From positions 1,558,080 through 1,622,079 of the forward strand of contig CACVBU010000910.1 of NCBI GenBank assembly GCA_902728285.1: a stretch of DNA of 64,000 nucleotides. Reading direction: 5' to 3'. Below the pieces are notes generated by a model that worked only from the letters and a program-made list of their open reading frames with translations, searched no databases and was not told the origin of the DNA. How positions within the stretch are numbered: the stretch's first letter is position 1; each line of letters opens with the position of its first letter. Made by a program: the position numbers and the translations under genes. Positions 1 to 11,800 of the stretch are shown here, piece after piece. The stretch comes from Clytia hemisphaerica. Lineage: Eukaryota > Cnidaria > Hydrozoa > Leptothecata > Clytiidae.

Positions 1-539
1 CGTCCAGTTAAAATGACAATTCTTCAGGAAAATGCGAAAAATATGTCGTTTTTTATGAAATTTGTCGTTCTTTTTGTCTATTTTTAGTAATGCAGGATTC
101 TTTAGATAAACCCCCTCTGAAGGTTGACTAATTTTCCCTTTTGCTTTTTATCGCCTTTTGAATGCTGTCGTTGTTTGGTTTCACAAACTTTTTTATTGTT
201 ATGTTTTGATTTACATTTGAAATATTCTTTTCTATAAAAGGAATTTGTTTTGAAAAGAATTCGAATGTCATTAATAAATACGATCGTTAATTACATTCGA
301 AAAGAATTTAAACAAAAGAAAAGAGAAAAACAAAACAACGGGCATGCCTCAGTAGAAATTAAAATTACTAAATGTAGACGGGCCTTAAATTTCAAAACAA
401 AGGCTGAATAAAGTCAAAACCAGGCTCTATCCGATCTGTCAATCAAAACAAACTTATCGAGAACAAAACATTGCTTGCGAAATCGAAAGTGACACACAGA
501 CGAAAACAGACATACAGACTACGGCTATTAATATATAGA
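1..539 (-). mobile_element. Non-autonomous Helitron, truncated by window edge
   Basis: The right end reads ATTAATATATAGA, the reverse complement of a Helitron 5' end beginning TC. The stretch 180-539 is repeated at about 985-1264 with high similarity, for example the block ending in ACGGCTATTAATATATAG. Its 5' terminus abuts the CTAG 3' end of the next copy at 540 with no spacer. The 3' end of this copy lies outside the window. No helicase or Rep coding is present, so the copy is non-autonomous. Confidence 0.65.
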
Positions 540-1264
540 CTAGCCGGTACCCGGCGTCGCACGCCGGTTAAGCTGTATCTGAACGCACTAAAAGTCCTTT
601 GGATGTTGAAGCTGGCTTAAAAAATGATCAACAAATGAATAAAAAGATATCTTCAAAGTTTGACTCTAACCCTCCACTGGAGATCTTTTTCTCGCTTCGC
701 TCACGTTAAATACGCCGCCCAGTTTGAGAAAATTTGAGAAAATATTATGGTAAAGACGGGTAAAGAGGAGTAAAATGAAGAAATGAGAATTCTTCAAGAA
801 AAAGCGAGAAAGCCACAAAGAATAGTTCAACTTTTTTTTTATCAGATTTAAAAAGATAATAATAAATTCTAAATTGTTTTTTTTAAACCCTTGTCATATA
901 ACTTTTCGAATTTAAACATGTAAAATGACGTACACAGTTTTTAACAGTATCTTTTATCGCCCTTTGAATGCTGTTATTGTTCGACAAACTTTTTAGTTTT
1001 TATGTTTTGATTTACTTTACATTTGAAATGTTCTTTTCTATCAGGCAAAGCTGGGCAGAAATTAAAATTACTAAATGTAGATGGGCCTTAAATTTCAAAA
1101 CAAAGGCTGAATAAAGTTTAAACCAGGCTTTATCCGATCTGTCAATCAAAACAAACTTATCGAGAACAAAACATTGCTTGCGAAATCGAAAGTGACACAC
1201 AGACAGAAAACAGAAAACAGAAAACAGAAAACAGACATACAGACTACGGCTATTAATATATAGA
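540..1264 (-). mobile_element. Non-autonomous Helitron (725 bp)
   Basis: On the minus strand the element starts TCTATATATTAATA and ends CTAG. A GC-rich hairpin (stem CCGGCGT/ACGCCGG, loop CGC) lies a few bases inside the 3' end. The base after the plus-strand right end is T, the complement of the expected preceding A. These are the known Helitron hallmarks: 5'-TC, 3' hairpin plus CTRR, A|T target. There is no coding sequence inside. Confidence 0.75.
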
Positions 1265-1365
1265 TATAGCAGAATATATAGTGGATTCAATTTTCTCAAT
1301 TAAAAAACAAATGAAGGTCTTAACGACCTGGTTTTACAATCCAGGAAAGAAAGAATACAAGAAAA

Positions 1366-1425
1366 TTCGGGGGGGCGTTTATTCGAGAGGCGTTTATTCG
1401 AGGGGGCGCTTATTCGAAGTAATAC
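1366..1425. repeat. Fragment of a GCGCTTATTCGA-type repeat
   Basis: Three imperfect copies of a motif like GGGGGCGTTTATTCGA. The same GC-rich motif recurs at about 16,450-16,545 (AAGCGCC, GGGCGCTTATTC), so this looks like a remnant of one interspersed repeat family. Confidence 0.4.
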
Positions 1426-1590
1426 GGCACTTTGCTTTTGTGAGTAACAAATCGCACACCTATCACTTGAAAATTTTGATTTCATCTAGATTCAAAAAGT
1501 TGTGAACAAATCGTAAAATCCTTTAATCTTAGAGTAGAAGATGATTCCTTTTTGGACCTACCCGGGTGGAGGTCCTATAAATTAACCTTT

Positions 1591-1697
1591 GTCCGTCCGT
1601 TCGTTCGTTCGTTCGTTCGTTCGTTCGTTCGTTCGTTCGTTCGTTCGTTCGTTCGTTCGTTCGTTCGTTCGTTCGTTCGTTCGTTCGTTCGTTCGTT
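1591..1697. repeat. (CGTT)n microsatellite
   Basis: About 25 uninterrupted CGTT tetranucleotides with two CGTC variants at the left edge. The array opens artificial reading frames on both strands that encode simple tetrapeptide repeats; these are not genes. Confidence 0.95.
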
Positions 1698-1698
1698 A

Positions 1699-2560
1699 TT
1701 AGCTTTCCTCATGATTGGCTCATTAGTTTTTTCTGATTTTTTGCACAAAGATGCATAACTATAAACCCTCGAATGTGACGGACCCCGATTTTCAACAAAA
1801 AAAATTTTGGGCAAATTTGGGCCAAAAAACGGCTAAAAAACGGTTTTTTTGGACTTGTGAAAAATTAGGGTCGTTAATTTTTTCTGATTTTTTGCATGAA
1901 AGTAGGGTACCATCGTAGGTAAAAGATGGCTTAAGCAGATTTTTTCAAAAAAATTTTGTTGGCTCAAAAAACGCATGTTTATCTATAAGAATCACTATTA
2001 ATAAGCATACATCAATGTTCTTAGTCAAATTACTCAATTTTTTTATGAGATAGATGTTTTTTTTTGCTCAGGAGGGCTTACTTTTAAAAAATATGTGTGT
2101 TTAGACATGAAATTTTGGTTGCTTGGCGTGTTTTTATAGGAAAACTGGCCAAATTCGATATTCTTTTATAAGCACATTATCGATTACTTAGGTATTAGCT
2201 TTTCTCGAGATTGGCTCTTTCATTCTTTATGATTTTTTGAACAAAGATGCATAACTATAAACCCTCGAATGTGACGGAGCCCGATTTTCGAAAAAACAAA
2301 TTTGGGGGCAAATTTCAGCTAAAAAACGGCTAAAAAACGGGTTTTTTGGACTTTGTGAAATATTGGATCATTGTTTTTTTCTGACTTTTTGCATGAAAGT
2401 AGGTAAAAGATGGCTCAAGCAGATTTTTGTAAAAAAAGAATTTTTCAGCTCAAAAAACGCATGTTTATCTATAAGAATCACTATTAATAAGCATACATCA
2501 ATGTTCTTAAAATTACTGAATTTTTTGATGAGATATGTTTTTTTGCTCTCGAAGTCTTGA
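1699..2560. repeat. Diverged direct duplication (two copies)
   Basis: The left copy (about 1,699-2,135) and the right copy (about 2,190-2,560) share long blocks, such as GATGCATAACTATAAACCCT and GCTAAAAAACGG, in the same order. The copies differ by many substitutions and small indels, so the duplication is old. No open reading frame is shared. Confidence 0.6.
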
Positions 2561-2877
2561 ATATGAAAGAATATTTCAAGAGCATGAAATTTTGGTTTCT
2601 AAACGTTTTTTTATAAGAAACAAACGACTAATTTTAATAGATCGTCACTATTTGTGTTCTAAATGATTGTTTAATGGTCACGCTTATGTAGATATCAATT
2701 ATATATGTGTTAAATGCATAACCAGGTAGGTCCATAAAAGTATCACTTGTTAAACTTTAGTCTAACTAATAGATAGCATGCATTTGAGTTTTAACGCGGG
2801 TAAGGGTTGTTGATTTGAGAGAACGTACGTTTAATAGATGTAATCGATTTCTGAACAAACCAAACTTATTATCAGTT

Positions 2878-3110
2878 CCGGGGGGGGGCACTTGATTAAA
2901 AAACGATAATATGTGTGATCAAAAATAAGGTCTTTGAAATTGGTCCAGAGAAAACTTAGTCCCATTTGAGTATAAATTTAGGTGAAAAATCGATCCTTAC
3001 GGTGCATTTAAGGGATCTGACCAATTTTTAATATTTGCCACGTAACATAAATTTCTACTTGATGTAGCCCATAAAACTGTGGCATGTTATACATTTTCTG
3101 TTTGGCCAAT
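2878..3110. repeat. Partial copy of the G-rich hAT-like MITE family
   Basis: Starts with a run of G followed by CACTTGATTAAAAAACGA, matching the left part of the elements at 18,790 and 19,813 (GGCACTCGATTCAAAAAC). The right terminus is not recognisable. Confidence 0.45.
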
Positions 3111-4948
3111 TATCCTTGAGTCTGAAAATTCAAGAATCGCAATGAAAAAATTTGATGAAGAAGAAAATGAAATCTTTTGCGATGAAGAGTATTTCAACTT
3201 TGAAGAGCTTATTTTTGGGGAAGAAAAAATATTTTGAAATCTTTTTTGCGGTAGATGCTATATCTTTTACCGAACTAAAAATAACTTTTCGGAAAATTTT
3301 TCTAAAAGCTTATTTGTCTCAAAATCTTGAAAATAGTGCTTTTTGACCAATTTCTCATCCCAATTTGTCATAGAAAAACAGCCATAACTTTTGATGCATT
3401 AATTTAGAAAATTTTTCCGGAAATTTTAAAACAGTTCAATTCTTTGCGGACAGTTTGAAAAAACTCCGAAACAAAAAGGTTAATTACCCATTAAAACTTA
3501 GCACTTTTTATAAAAGAAGGTAATGCAACAACATATTATTAACGTCTTTTTAAAGTTCATACCGTCATTTTTGCAATTCAATTCTTAATTACTCTTAATG
3601 GATTTGATTAAAAAGCAATTTATAAAGGCAATTCTTTGGTTAAAAGTGAAAGAACCTAAAACATAACTTTTATGTTCAATTACTAAAGTCAATTTTTCGA
3701 CTATGGCCAGAGCCCTTAAGATGTCACGGGTCATAAGGGTAAAAATGTACTACCAAAATCAATTTTATTTTTATTTCGATTTTTGGAATTTCTGGGTCGG
3801 TCGGGCCCGTAAAACAACTGATCAAAAAGCGCACCGCGCTGAATCTGACATAATCATTACTCTCGATGTGTCTGTACGAGTTCCAATCCCATTAACCTTT
3901 GCGTTAATCTCTTTTGCATGTTAGTTGCATCATTTGACAAAAGATATAAAACAACTTGCACGTATCTTTACTTGAGCCGCATTGAATTGTGGGACAGCAA
4001 CTCGTACAAATGTCAAAAAAAAATGAAAAGTAATAATTATTACGTATGCTTTGCGGAGCACTATTGGTTTCGTATACTTTTTTCTGATACAGCCTACTTC
4101 ACTCAAAAATTAAGTTAAAAATTCTCGGAACTCTCCAATACTCTCAATAAAAATTTGACCTCTACTAGCCCGCTCGCTTCTAGACTAGAATCGCTTGTGG
4201 GGAAACACAAATTATGTGTTAGAAGTTAGAATTGATGAATTGTTTAAAAAATGAGAACCAATATAGGAATAAGTGCACACTTACAACGAAATAAACGATA
4301 TCTGGATCATCAATATTGGGTCAAATTATGATTTTTTTATGACCGGTAAATGACCCAAAACATTTAATTGTGATAACCTTTTATCATTGTTCAACAGTGT
4401 CCGAAATATTAGTGAATTTGAATGAAAAAAGTCTTCTTCATTCATTAATGTATTTTTGAAATGATTTTATCTTTAGGTCTAAAGGCACTAGTGACCCCCA
4501 CAGGGAATTCGCTTTTTTATAGGGTTTATCAATAGAGATTTGAAATAAAAGAACCTTTAAAACACAGCTGATTGGCTTAGGTTTCGAAACTCTCTATTGT
4601 TTCATCAAAACCACAGTGCGCATGCGATGTATCCGAAGAATTTCAATATTCAAAACAAGACCAGTGCGCATGTTGTTGATATGCTTTTGTTAGAAATGTT
4701 AAGTATGTTACAGAAGGTTTTCCCACCCCTGAAGGATTTATAATCTCATTTTAAGTTCGGAATATTCCGAATATTTTTCATTTGTGAAATTTACCTTAAA
4801 CCATTGGATTCAATCTTCTTTCGTTCTAAAAAGAAAAACAGAAATTTCCAAAAAGAAAAATTCAAAAGTAATGATAAATTAGGTTTGCCACGCCTTTCTT
4901 AAGGAAGATATGGAAATAATTAGCTTCAAAAAAATGTGTTGACTGTTG
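3111..4948. other. Intergenic, no gene recognised
   Basis: AT-rich sequence with only short frames (up to 73 codons), which show no recognisable domain or consistent splice structure. I see no terminal inverted repeats or tandem arrays. Confidence 0.5.
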
Positions 4949-4954
4949 TTTATT
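4949..4954 (-). promoter_or_regulatory. Poly(A) signal of the HEPN-domain gene
   Basis: AATAAA on the minus strand, about 20 bases downstream of the stop codon at 4975-4977. Confidence 0.5.
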
Positions 4955-4974
4955 TAAAAGGGGTTGAAAAATCA

Positions 4975-5655
4975 CTAACTTTTGTTGTCTTCAAGTTTGT
5001 CAACAATTTCTTTCAAAAGTTCCTTTTTCATTCCATCTTGTTCACGAAGAAGTCTGCTCTGAAGGTTCTGCATCAATACCGAATGGTGTTTGCACAAAAT
5101 GTTGAAATCGATTTGTACGTTATCGTTTCGTAATTGATTAAAATCAGCTATTTTCTGGTAATTCAGTTGAATAAGTAATTGCTCGATATCGTCCATTGTA
5201 TCATCGAATTTCTGTTTTAGTTTATAATCTTCAGGATTGCCATGTTTGAGGTCATTTCTGGATTTCCTGGCAGCTTCGATGATAGCTTTCAAAGCAGCTG
5301 CAAGGTTGAGGAATTGGATTGCGACAAAAGTGATCAACGTTACATCCCAATCTGCACAATCTACCGAACCACTTTGTGGTAGCAACAATCTGTATTGGTC
5401 AGGGAAAATCTTTTTATTTTTCAACAGAGTTGCCAAGCGTTTTTTTCGTTTTGGATCATTGAAATAATTGAATAGATCCACGCCGTTAATTGGCAAAGGG
5501 TTCCTGGAATTATTCGGGTCACGGCAAAACTCGAGAAGAGCTTCTTTCAAATGGATGTCAAGACCCAGGGTGCATTTGAGGAAGTTTTTGTTGTCTACAA
5601 CACATTGCGAAATGGTGCACCCCATCTTCTCATCAATATCGCTGGTCAGCGTACC
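4975..5655 (-). CDS. DZIP3-like HEPN domain protein, terminal exon (partial)
   Basis: The open frame of about 226 codons ends at TAG 4975-4977. Its upstream edge is a splice acceptor (pyrimidine-rich, ending TTATTTAG on the minus strand) rather than a start codon: the longest frame begins at a TTG. The middle reads as the HEPN domain found in DZIP3/hRUL138-like proteins. A segment resembling LLLPQSGSVD precedes an aspartate-rich DVTLITF strand, then a helix with RKSRNDLKHG. That helix carries R-x4-H, the ribonuclease signature of HEPN domains. The C-terminal 60 residues are charged and helix-rich. In animals this domain occurs in large innate-immunity-like or scaffold proteins, so upstream exons should lie above 5,656 on the minus strand, but I could not identify them. 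Enzymatic activity is inferred from the motif only. Confidence 0.65.
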   Translation of the reverse strand, partial: GTLTSDIDEKMGCTISQCVVDNKNFLKCTLGLDIHLKEALLEFCRDPNNSRNPLPINGVDLFNYFNDPKRKKRLATLLKNKKIFPDQYRLLLPQSGSVDCADWDVTLITFVAIQFLNLAAALKAIIEAARKSRNDLKHGNPEDYKLKQKFDDTMDDIEQLLIQLNYQKIADFNQLRNDNVQIDFNILCKHHSVLMQNLQSRLLREQDGMKKELLKEIVDKLEDNKS

Positions 5656-6801
5656 TAAATAACAGAAAATTTTCAAAACCCCGTAAAAGTTTTACTAAGA
5701 TCAAACGGACTGTTGGAAATATAAGTTATGATAACATGGCTTCATCCATGATTTTGAGTCCCCCCTTAAAACACAAATCACCCCTTATCAATTTATGATA
5801 GCATTTGAACGAAACTATTCCATATAGAAGCAGAACAGAAAATTATTCCAAATTGAATGTCTTTAAAAAGTGTAAACATTCGAATCACGGGACATTCCAT
5901 TACTGAAATATGATTGGAGCCTTAGATGTAGTGTAGGATGATGACACACCCAGGAAACAAAAATATTTTCGAATGCAACAGTCGAATCGAAATAGAAAAT
6001 TCCATAGCTGAAATGTGATTGGAGTCTTAGATGCTTTGCAAGATCGGGACACAGCAGGAACAAAATTATTTTAGAATGAGGTAAAAATGAAAAAAGTGAC
6101 GAAGAAATATCAACTGTTCAGTGTTGGAACAGAAAGGAACAAGATTACCCCCCCCCCTCAAGTAGCAAGGGCTTCCATTTGACCCTTGAGACCAAGTCCC
6201 CCCCCCCCCCTTATTTCTCAGTTTTTAACATTTTTGCCCCTTGTGTTTTTTTTTTTAACCCCTTATTTTAAGGGGGGCTGAAACCATGGATAATCGATTC
6301 TTTTTATAAAAATTAGTTTAGTTTTGCTGAGGGTTGATTGTTATTGCGAATAGACAAGACTTGGATATTCTTAACAAATTCTTAGTCTCTAAGAATGAAA
6401 TTATGGGTACATATGAAATGGTATTGATTTATATTTCAAATGTAAATACGTAGTAATTATTTTTTAAATTGTTATAAAATGTCGACATTCTTATCAAAAT
6501 CTGTCAAAGTAACCCAGCTGGTATTGTAAGGGTGCTCTCAAGATTTGGGCAATTTACACCCTGAAATTCTTATAAAAGCTATTTTTATGAAAATGAATTG
6601 ATGCTACAGGAATCAATTTTCAACCTTTTCCAGAAGAGAAGGTCATGAATCGCTCATAAAGAGGCTTAGATTTCAGCAAGCAGCCCTTGACACTAAATCA
6701 TACAAGTGTAACTAGTCAATTTTTGTTCTCTTTTATTATGACCTTTTTATTGTTTTTAAGAGGTAACGTAAGCGGTATAAGTTTTTCAAATCATTATTTA
6801 A
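5656..6801. other. Region upstream of the HEPN exon; short duplication and C-rich tracts
   Basis: About 5,870-6,055 holds two imperfect copies of a roughly 110-bp segment, each with a CTGAAATATGATTGGAG-like core followed by CTTAGATG. From 6,148 to 6,280 there are long C runs and CCCCTTATTTTAAGGGG-like inverted sequence, probably a decayed MITE. No exon of the neighbouring genes was recognised. Confidence 0.45.
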
Positions 6802-7160
6802 CCCTTTAAGTGCCAATGTCGTATATATCAGACATGGACTATGTAGAAGGGCGAAGACATCTTGTTATGCCTAGTTTGAGTTAGAAATCATAATTTTCGG
6901 TCTAACTCGTAGGAATTGGATTGGGCTTCATGGCCAAGCAAAAAAATATCAAAAGTGAGTCTTTTCAGCGAGATTTTAAGCTAAATAGTCAAAAAATGCA
7001 AAAAATCCACTTTTTTTAGATTTTCACCGTTTTTCGACCATTTTTGGTCAACGAGTCAAGAACCTCCAAATTTGGCCCTGATTTACTTGATTCTGTCCTC
7101 CAGCGAAAATCTCTTTTGGTTTCAAACGCCGTAATTTTTAAGCTTTCCATGGGAGTTGAA
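6802..7160 (+). mobile_element. piggyBac-like MITE, 5' part
   Basis: Begins at a TTAA with CCCTTTAAGTGCC and is collinear with the complete element at 51,514-52,129 (shared GTAGGAATT-type blocks and AACCTCCAAATTTGGCCCTG). The right end is missing or too diverged to place. Confidence 0.6.
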
Positions 7161-7246
7161 AAAAGTATCTGAAATACAATCATTGACAAAACATTTGAGA
7201 CAAAGGGGATTTTCCTGAATTTTTATGATATTAATGATTTTTAATA

Positions 7247-7539
7247 CAGGGTGTCCCTAATTAAAGTATCGAGTCGAAACACAACTATGAGTAGAAAGTT
7301 TTATGTGCGTGTTCACAAAATTGTATTTTAAGCTCTCCCTCTTTTTTCTTTGTCATTACGATTAATTTATACGTTGTAGCTACCTTTTGTAATAAGCCTG
7401 TGTGATGGAGAACGTTCTTATATTTTAGCGATAACACACACAAACTTTTCTACTCAATCGCATGTTCAAACTCGATACTTTAATTAGGGACACCCTCGAT
7501 ACCTTCGGTAGAAAAGTTTGTGTAATTAAGGACACCCTG
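7247..7539. mobile_element. mariner-like MITE with TA target duplication
   Basis: Flanked by TA on both sides. The termini are inverted: CAGGGTGTCCCTAATTAAAG at the left and a GGACACCCTG end at the right, with a second inner GGGACACCCT at about 7,488. The CAGGGTGTCC end is typical of the Tc1/mariner superfamily. Non-coding. Confidence 0.7.
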
Positions 7540-7799
7540 TATAACACATGATAACGAGTGCAATTATTCTAGTATCGATGTCTTTCTCACAAAATGAATT
7601 TCGAATGCAATTAAAAAGTTAGATGAAAAAAATGTAAGAAAAAACATTAGAATCAATTTCGTAAACATTGGCGCTGCATCGGAGAGTGTGATTAACGATT
7701 AATTACTCTCTGCAGGATGCAATTAGCGATTAATTGCTCTCTATGACGGCGCGCCAAATAAGAAAAAATTATTCATCGTGCGATTAAGCGCGTTAAACT

Positions 7800-8060
7800 A
7801 CAGTTCGAAACTAGAGTTTTAATATGAGACTTAAGACTTACGACCTTAGGATCTCAGGATTTAAAAGCTCAAATTTTCTTAATGAGGCTTGGAATAAAGC
7901 CTAGAAGCCACCGAACCCCTTCAAAATCGAAATATTCAATGAAAGAGAGTGGAAGTGCTAAAATAGCAATTCTCGCCGAACTTTAAATTCTGATAAAGGT
8001 TAAAATACACTAAAATCTCAATATGTTTCGACCATGATTGTAGATCATGATCCTTCGTAA
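7800..8060. repeat. Interspersed repeat family F, copy 1
   Basis: About 250 bp sharing ordered blocks with 10,030-10,270 and 17,035-17,300: GTAGAGTTTTAA-like start, CTTAGGATCT, TAGCCTGGAAGCCA-like middle, and AAATACCCAAAA-like end. No inverted termini are obvious. It could be a SINE body or another short element. Confidence 0.5.
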
Positions 8061-8856
8061 AGTATGTCGCAAAACAGTTGATTACTCTGGAATAAATTTT
8101 TATTTTTATTTAGAACTTTAGGGTCGACCATAAAAACGCACTTACTATTATTAAATGTCACCAGAGAGTTAGATTGACATCGAAAATATTATGTAAATAC
8201 ATGATGAATTTTTACGAAATGATTTCAAAAAAACTCCAACACAACTATTTCGATTAAAACAAAATGAAAGTTCTGAAAATGTACATACTCGCATCATTTG
8301 TGACAAACGAAATTTAAAATGTTGACAATATTATACTAAAAAAAACAAAGTAAATCGTCATATTTGTAAATAAAACACGTCAAAGTAAAGAGAAAATTCG
8401 TTAGGTATCTAATTTCAAATTTGTTTTTTAAAAGAGCATCAGCGCTTTTGTTTAGTGAATTTTGTTACTTAAGTACTTCCTTTCGATTTATTGCGAAATA
8501 ACTTTACATTGCGAAATTTTCTCCTAAAGTTATAACCAAGGACGTTTAAAATTGTGACATCGGGTGATGAGTTAGCCGGGTTTTTCTTTGTTTGAAAGCT
8601 AGACTCGGCGGATCATAAATTCAGGATTTTTATGTTTTGACCTAAATTGACTCTCATTTCCTTATAATTTCTACACACTTTATTATACAAGAATAACATC
8701 TAGATAGTTTTGAAAATTATTGAATGTTATGATATATTAACACCCGCTCATTTTCTCCCGTAATAATAAATCCCTTTTCAATCATTGATAAAAAACCGCC
8801 CTTCCCATAAGCCTTCACCACTTCTCTCACCTAATCACTTCTTTTCCATGCCCTAG

Positions 8857-11800
8857 GTCCAAATCGCCCGTTCCGATTCACCACCCATACCAACCGTTGC
8901 CAAGGTAAAAAACCATTCCCTTCACCTCCTCTCTTGCTTGTAAGACCTTAGATTTAAGAAAACATTGTAATCTGAAGATAATTAATACATAAATTTTATT
9001 TTTTGATATTCATCTTTTTTTGCATACCTTATCGGGGAAAACTTCGTCGTGGAAAAGTGACGAAATTTTGGACAAGTGACGAATATTTTCCCCGACGAAA
9101 ATTTTTCCCGGCCTTAATGCGTTTACCAACTACCAGCAAGTGACGAATTTTTCCCCGACGAAAATTTTCACCCAAGAAAATTTCCCCCGACGAAGTTTTC
9201 CCCGATAAGGTACTCTACGATTGGTACTTGCTCAATTGTATTACGATATTGTATACTTATCTGCTAGTTTTTCCGGACTGAGAAAATATAATTATATAGG
9301 AATGTAGACTGTTAGAATCAGTGTTCCAATAAAGTTATGCCGATAGAAAAATGAAACCGTCTTATTTTTTTTTCATATATTTTATTTGCTATTATTTCTA
9401 CTTGTCAGCAGCAACAAAAACGTAAAGAGCGTGAAAGGAAACTGAGCCTTGTGTCAAACCATACTGAGGAGAACGAAATGTCGCCCAACATTCAAACAAC
9501 AACGATGACGAACAATGAAATGAGAACGACAACACACACGACAAATCATCGGCCAGACTCGGCAATAACTCGGCATCAACAACAACCTCAAAAACAACAA
9601 AAGCAACTAACCAGCGACGAAGAATATTTGAATACAATCAGAAAAAGCATAGAAGTTCAGCAACAAAGTAGGTCCACTACTTTTTACCAGTGTGTTTTAG
9701 ATTGCTTTAGAAACTACAGCTCTAACACAAATGTTTGAAGCTGTCAGTTAGGTCTCCAGCTGCGCAGTTATTTGGTTTTCACGGTATTTCAGCTCTCTAT
9801 TGCAATCTCCAGAGAGTTAAACTTATCTTCATTATCCTCTAGTAAACGAGACGGACGTGGAACAGCAAGGTCACGTAATCAAACAATTGGCACATCTCAG
9901 ATCACAACTGCAACAACAGGAAAGGAAAATCAAGACAGAGTTGCAAATCAATGAGGTTTGTAACCGCAACTTTGGTCATAATATTTGGCATAAAAGGAAT
10001 TTCGCTGCCTAATCTAAAAAACCGCAAGCAGTTTTTAAGCGCCTTAACTTAGGGTTAAAAAGTAGAGTTTTAACAAGCTTAGGATCTGAGAATCCAAAAG
10101 CTTATGAATGGTCCGACTGAGAATATAGCCTGGAAGCCATCATACCCCTCTCAAATGGAAATATCCCATCAGATAAAGTAGAAAGCCTGAAAAATGTTAC
10201 TCTCGTCCAAATTTTATATTCTACCGAAGGCTGAAATACCCAAAAATTCCAAAAAATTCTTTGTAATGGTTTGATTGAGATTATTATTTTGGAATGGAGT
10301 GTTAAATCTATTATTTTTGCCGTAATGTCGTGCCAAAAGATCTACTAAGTGTGATATGTGATTTGAATGATGCAATGCCCTCCGTCTCCTTTCCGATTGT
10401 GCAAAAAAGGTTGCCTTAGTATCATATATCTTGGCAAGTCATTTTCTCTTTTATTTTTAGGCAAAGTATTCAGAATTGAAGTCCGGTGGGTGAGTATTAT
10501 TATAATGCCTAAGCCAAAAAAATAATAATTTTCATCTTAACCTTTAGACACCGCTGTTTTTAAAAACAGTGCGCGCTGCTGCCGCTGTTTTTTTCATGAA
10601 AATGGAGGTTTGGCGGAAAATGTCATAAAATCTGAACTGCTAAAGCTTAAGTAAAAAGTAAACCCATTTTGAAAAGCTAAGGATCTATTTTTTCAGATAA
10701 TACCAAAAAGACGCCTCATCACCCTTTTAAACCTGACTACACAGCCTCAAATCAAAACAGTAAAATTCCATGTTTACGATTTTTTCACTTTTTTTCTTTT
10801 TTTTGACAAATTGAATGAAAAAAGTGGGTACAAGGTAAAGATTGGTCCCAGAAAAATTATTTTGTTTTAGTTTATGTTATAAGCCACCATTGTGTGAAAT
10901 TTCAGGGCTGAAGAAGCTCATTTCATCTCAGAATCTAAGTTTCGGTGAAGCACACTTTTCCAGCAAAATCGACACTCTGGCCACAACAGGTAAATTAGGT
11001 GGTCCCGTTGCTCTAAAATTGGCCCTGCACTTACCCTAAGCCTGTAAAATTACTACAATAATCATAACAGACTCTCTATCATGTAAATTCAAGCAATAAA
11101 ACACCAGAATAGTGGAAAAACTGAGGCAAAACAGCCCTGAGTTGTTGGAGCTAGAGATAGGCATGTATGTCAGGAAATACCCCCTAAAACCCCTTCAAAC
11201 CACATAGAAACTGCCAATAAAGGTTCTCTATCTCGTATAATGATATTTATATGCTGAAACCAAGAAAAAAACAGACATAAACATGACTTTTCAGTCCAAA
11301 AATCCATCAAACACCCTCTGTCCACCACTAAAACGATGTTTTGTTGACATTTGAAAAATACACCGACATTGAGTTCCGATATCTCGAGATGTATAAAAGC
11401 AGGACCCGTAAAATTTTGAATGAATGAACCTTCACCCCTATCCTGTCTGCTAAATTTTACAGAATAGAAAAATTCAAACTGGTCTTTATTTTATTAAACT
11501 TTGAAAGGACCCCAGTATCAAAACGTACGTGGTACGTCTCTCGGCCTGTATATATGACGTACGTGGTACGTCTCTCGGCGGCTAAAGGTTAAGTACAAGT
11601 CTTCATTAGGTATTTTAAAAGTAAAGAGAGGAAAAGATTTGATGTTGATTTGATCTTTGTTGCTTCATTTTTTTTACAGAAAGCCAAACGCAAACGACAT
11701 ATTCAACAAAGCTACCAAGAAAAACAACCAATCGACCCCTACAAAGGTATTGAACTGATATATTTATTTAACAGTAAGATTTGCATTTTCCATTTTTAAT

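Noticed and set aside
1552-1814. Frames encoding simple tetrapeptide repeats on both strands
   Set aside because: Products of the CGTT microsatellite.
10842-11039. 65-codon frame in an intron of the coiled-coil gene
   Set aside because: Entirely inside the 1,048-bp piggyBac-like MITE and without a recognisable domain.
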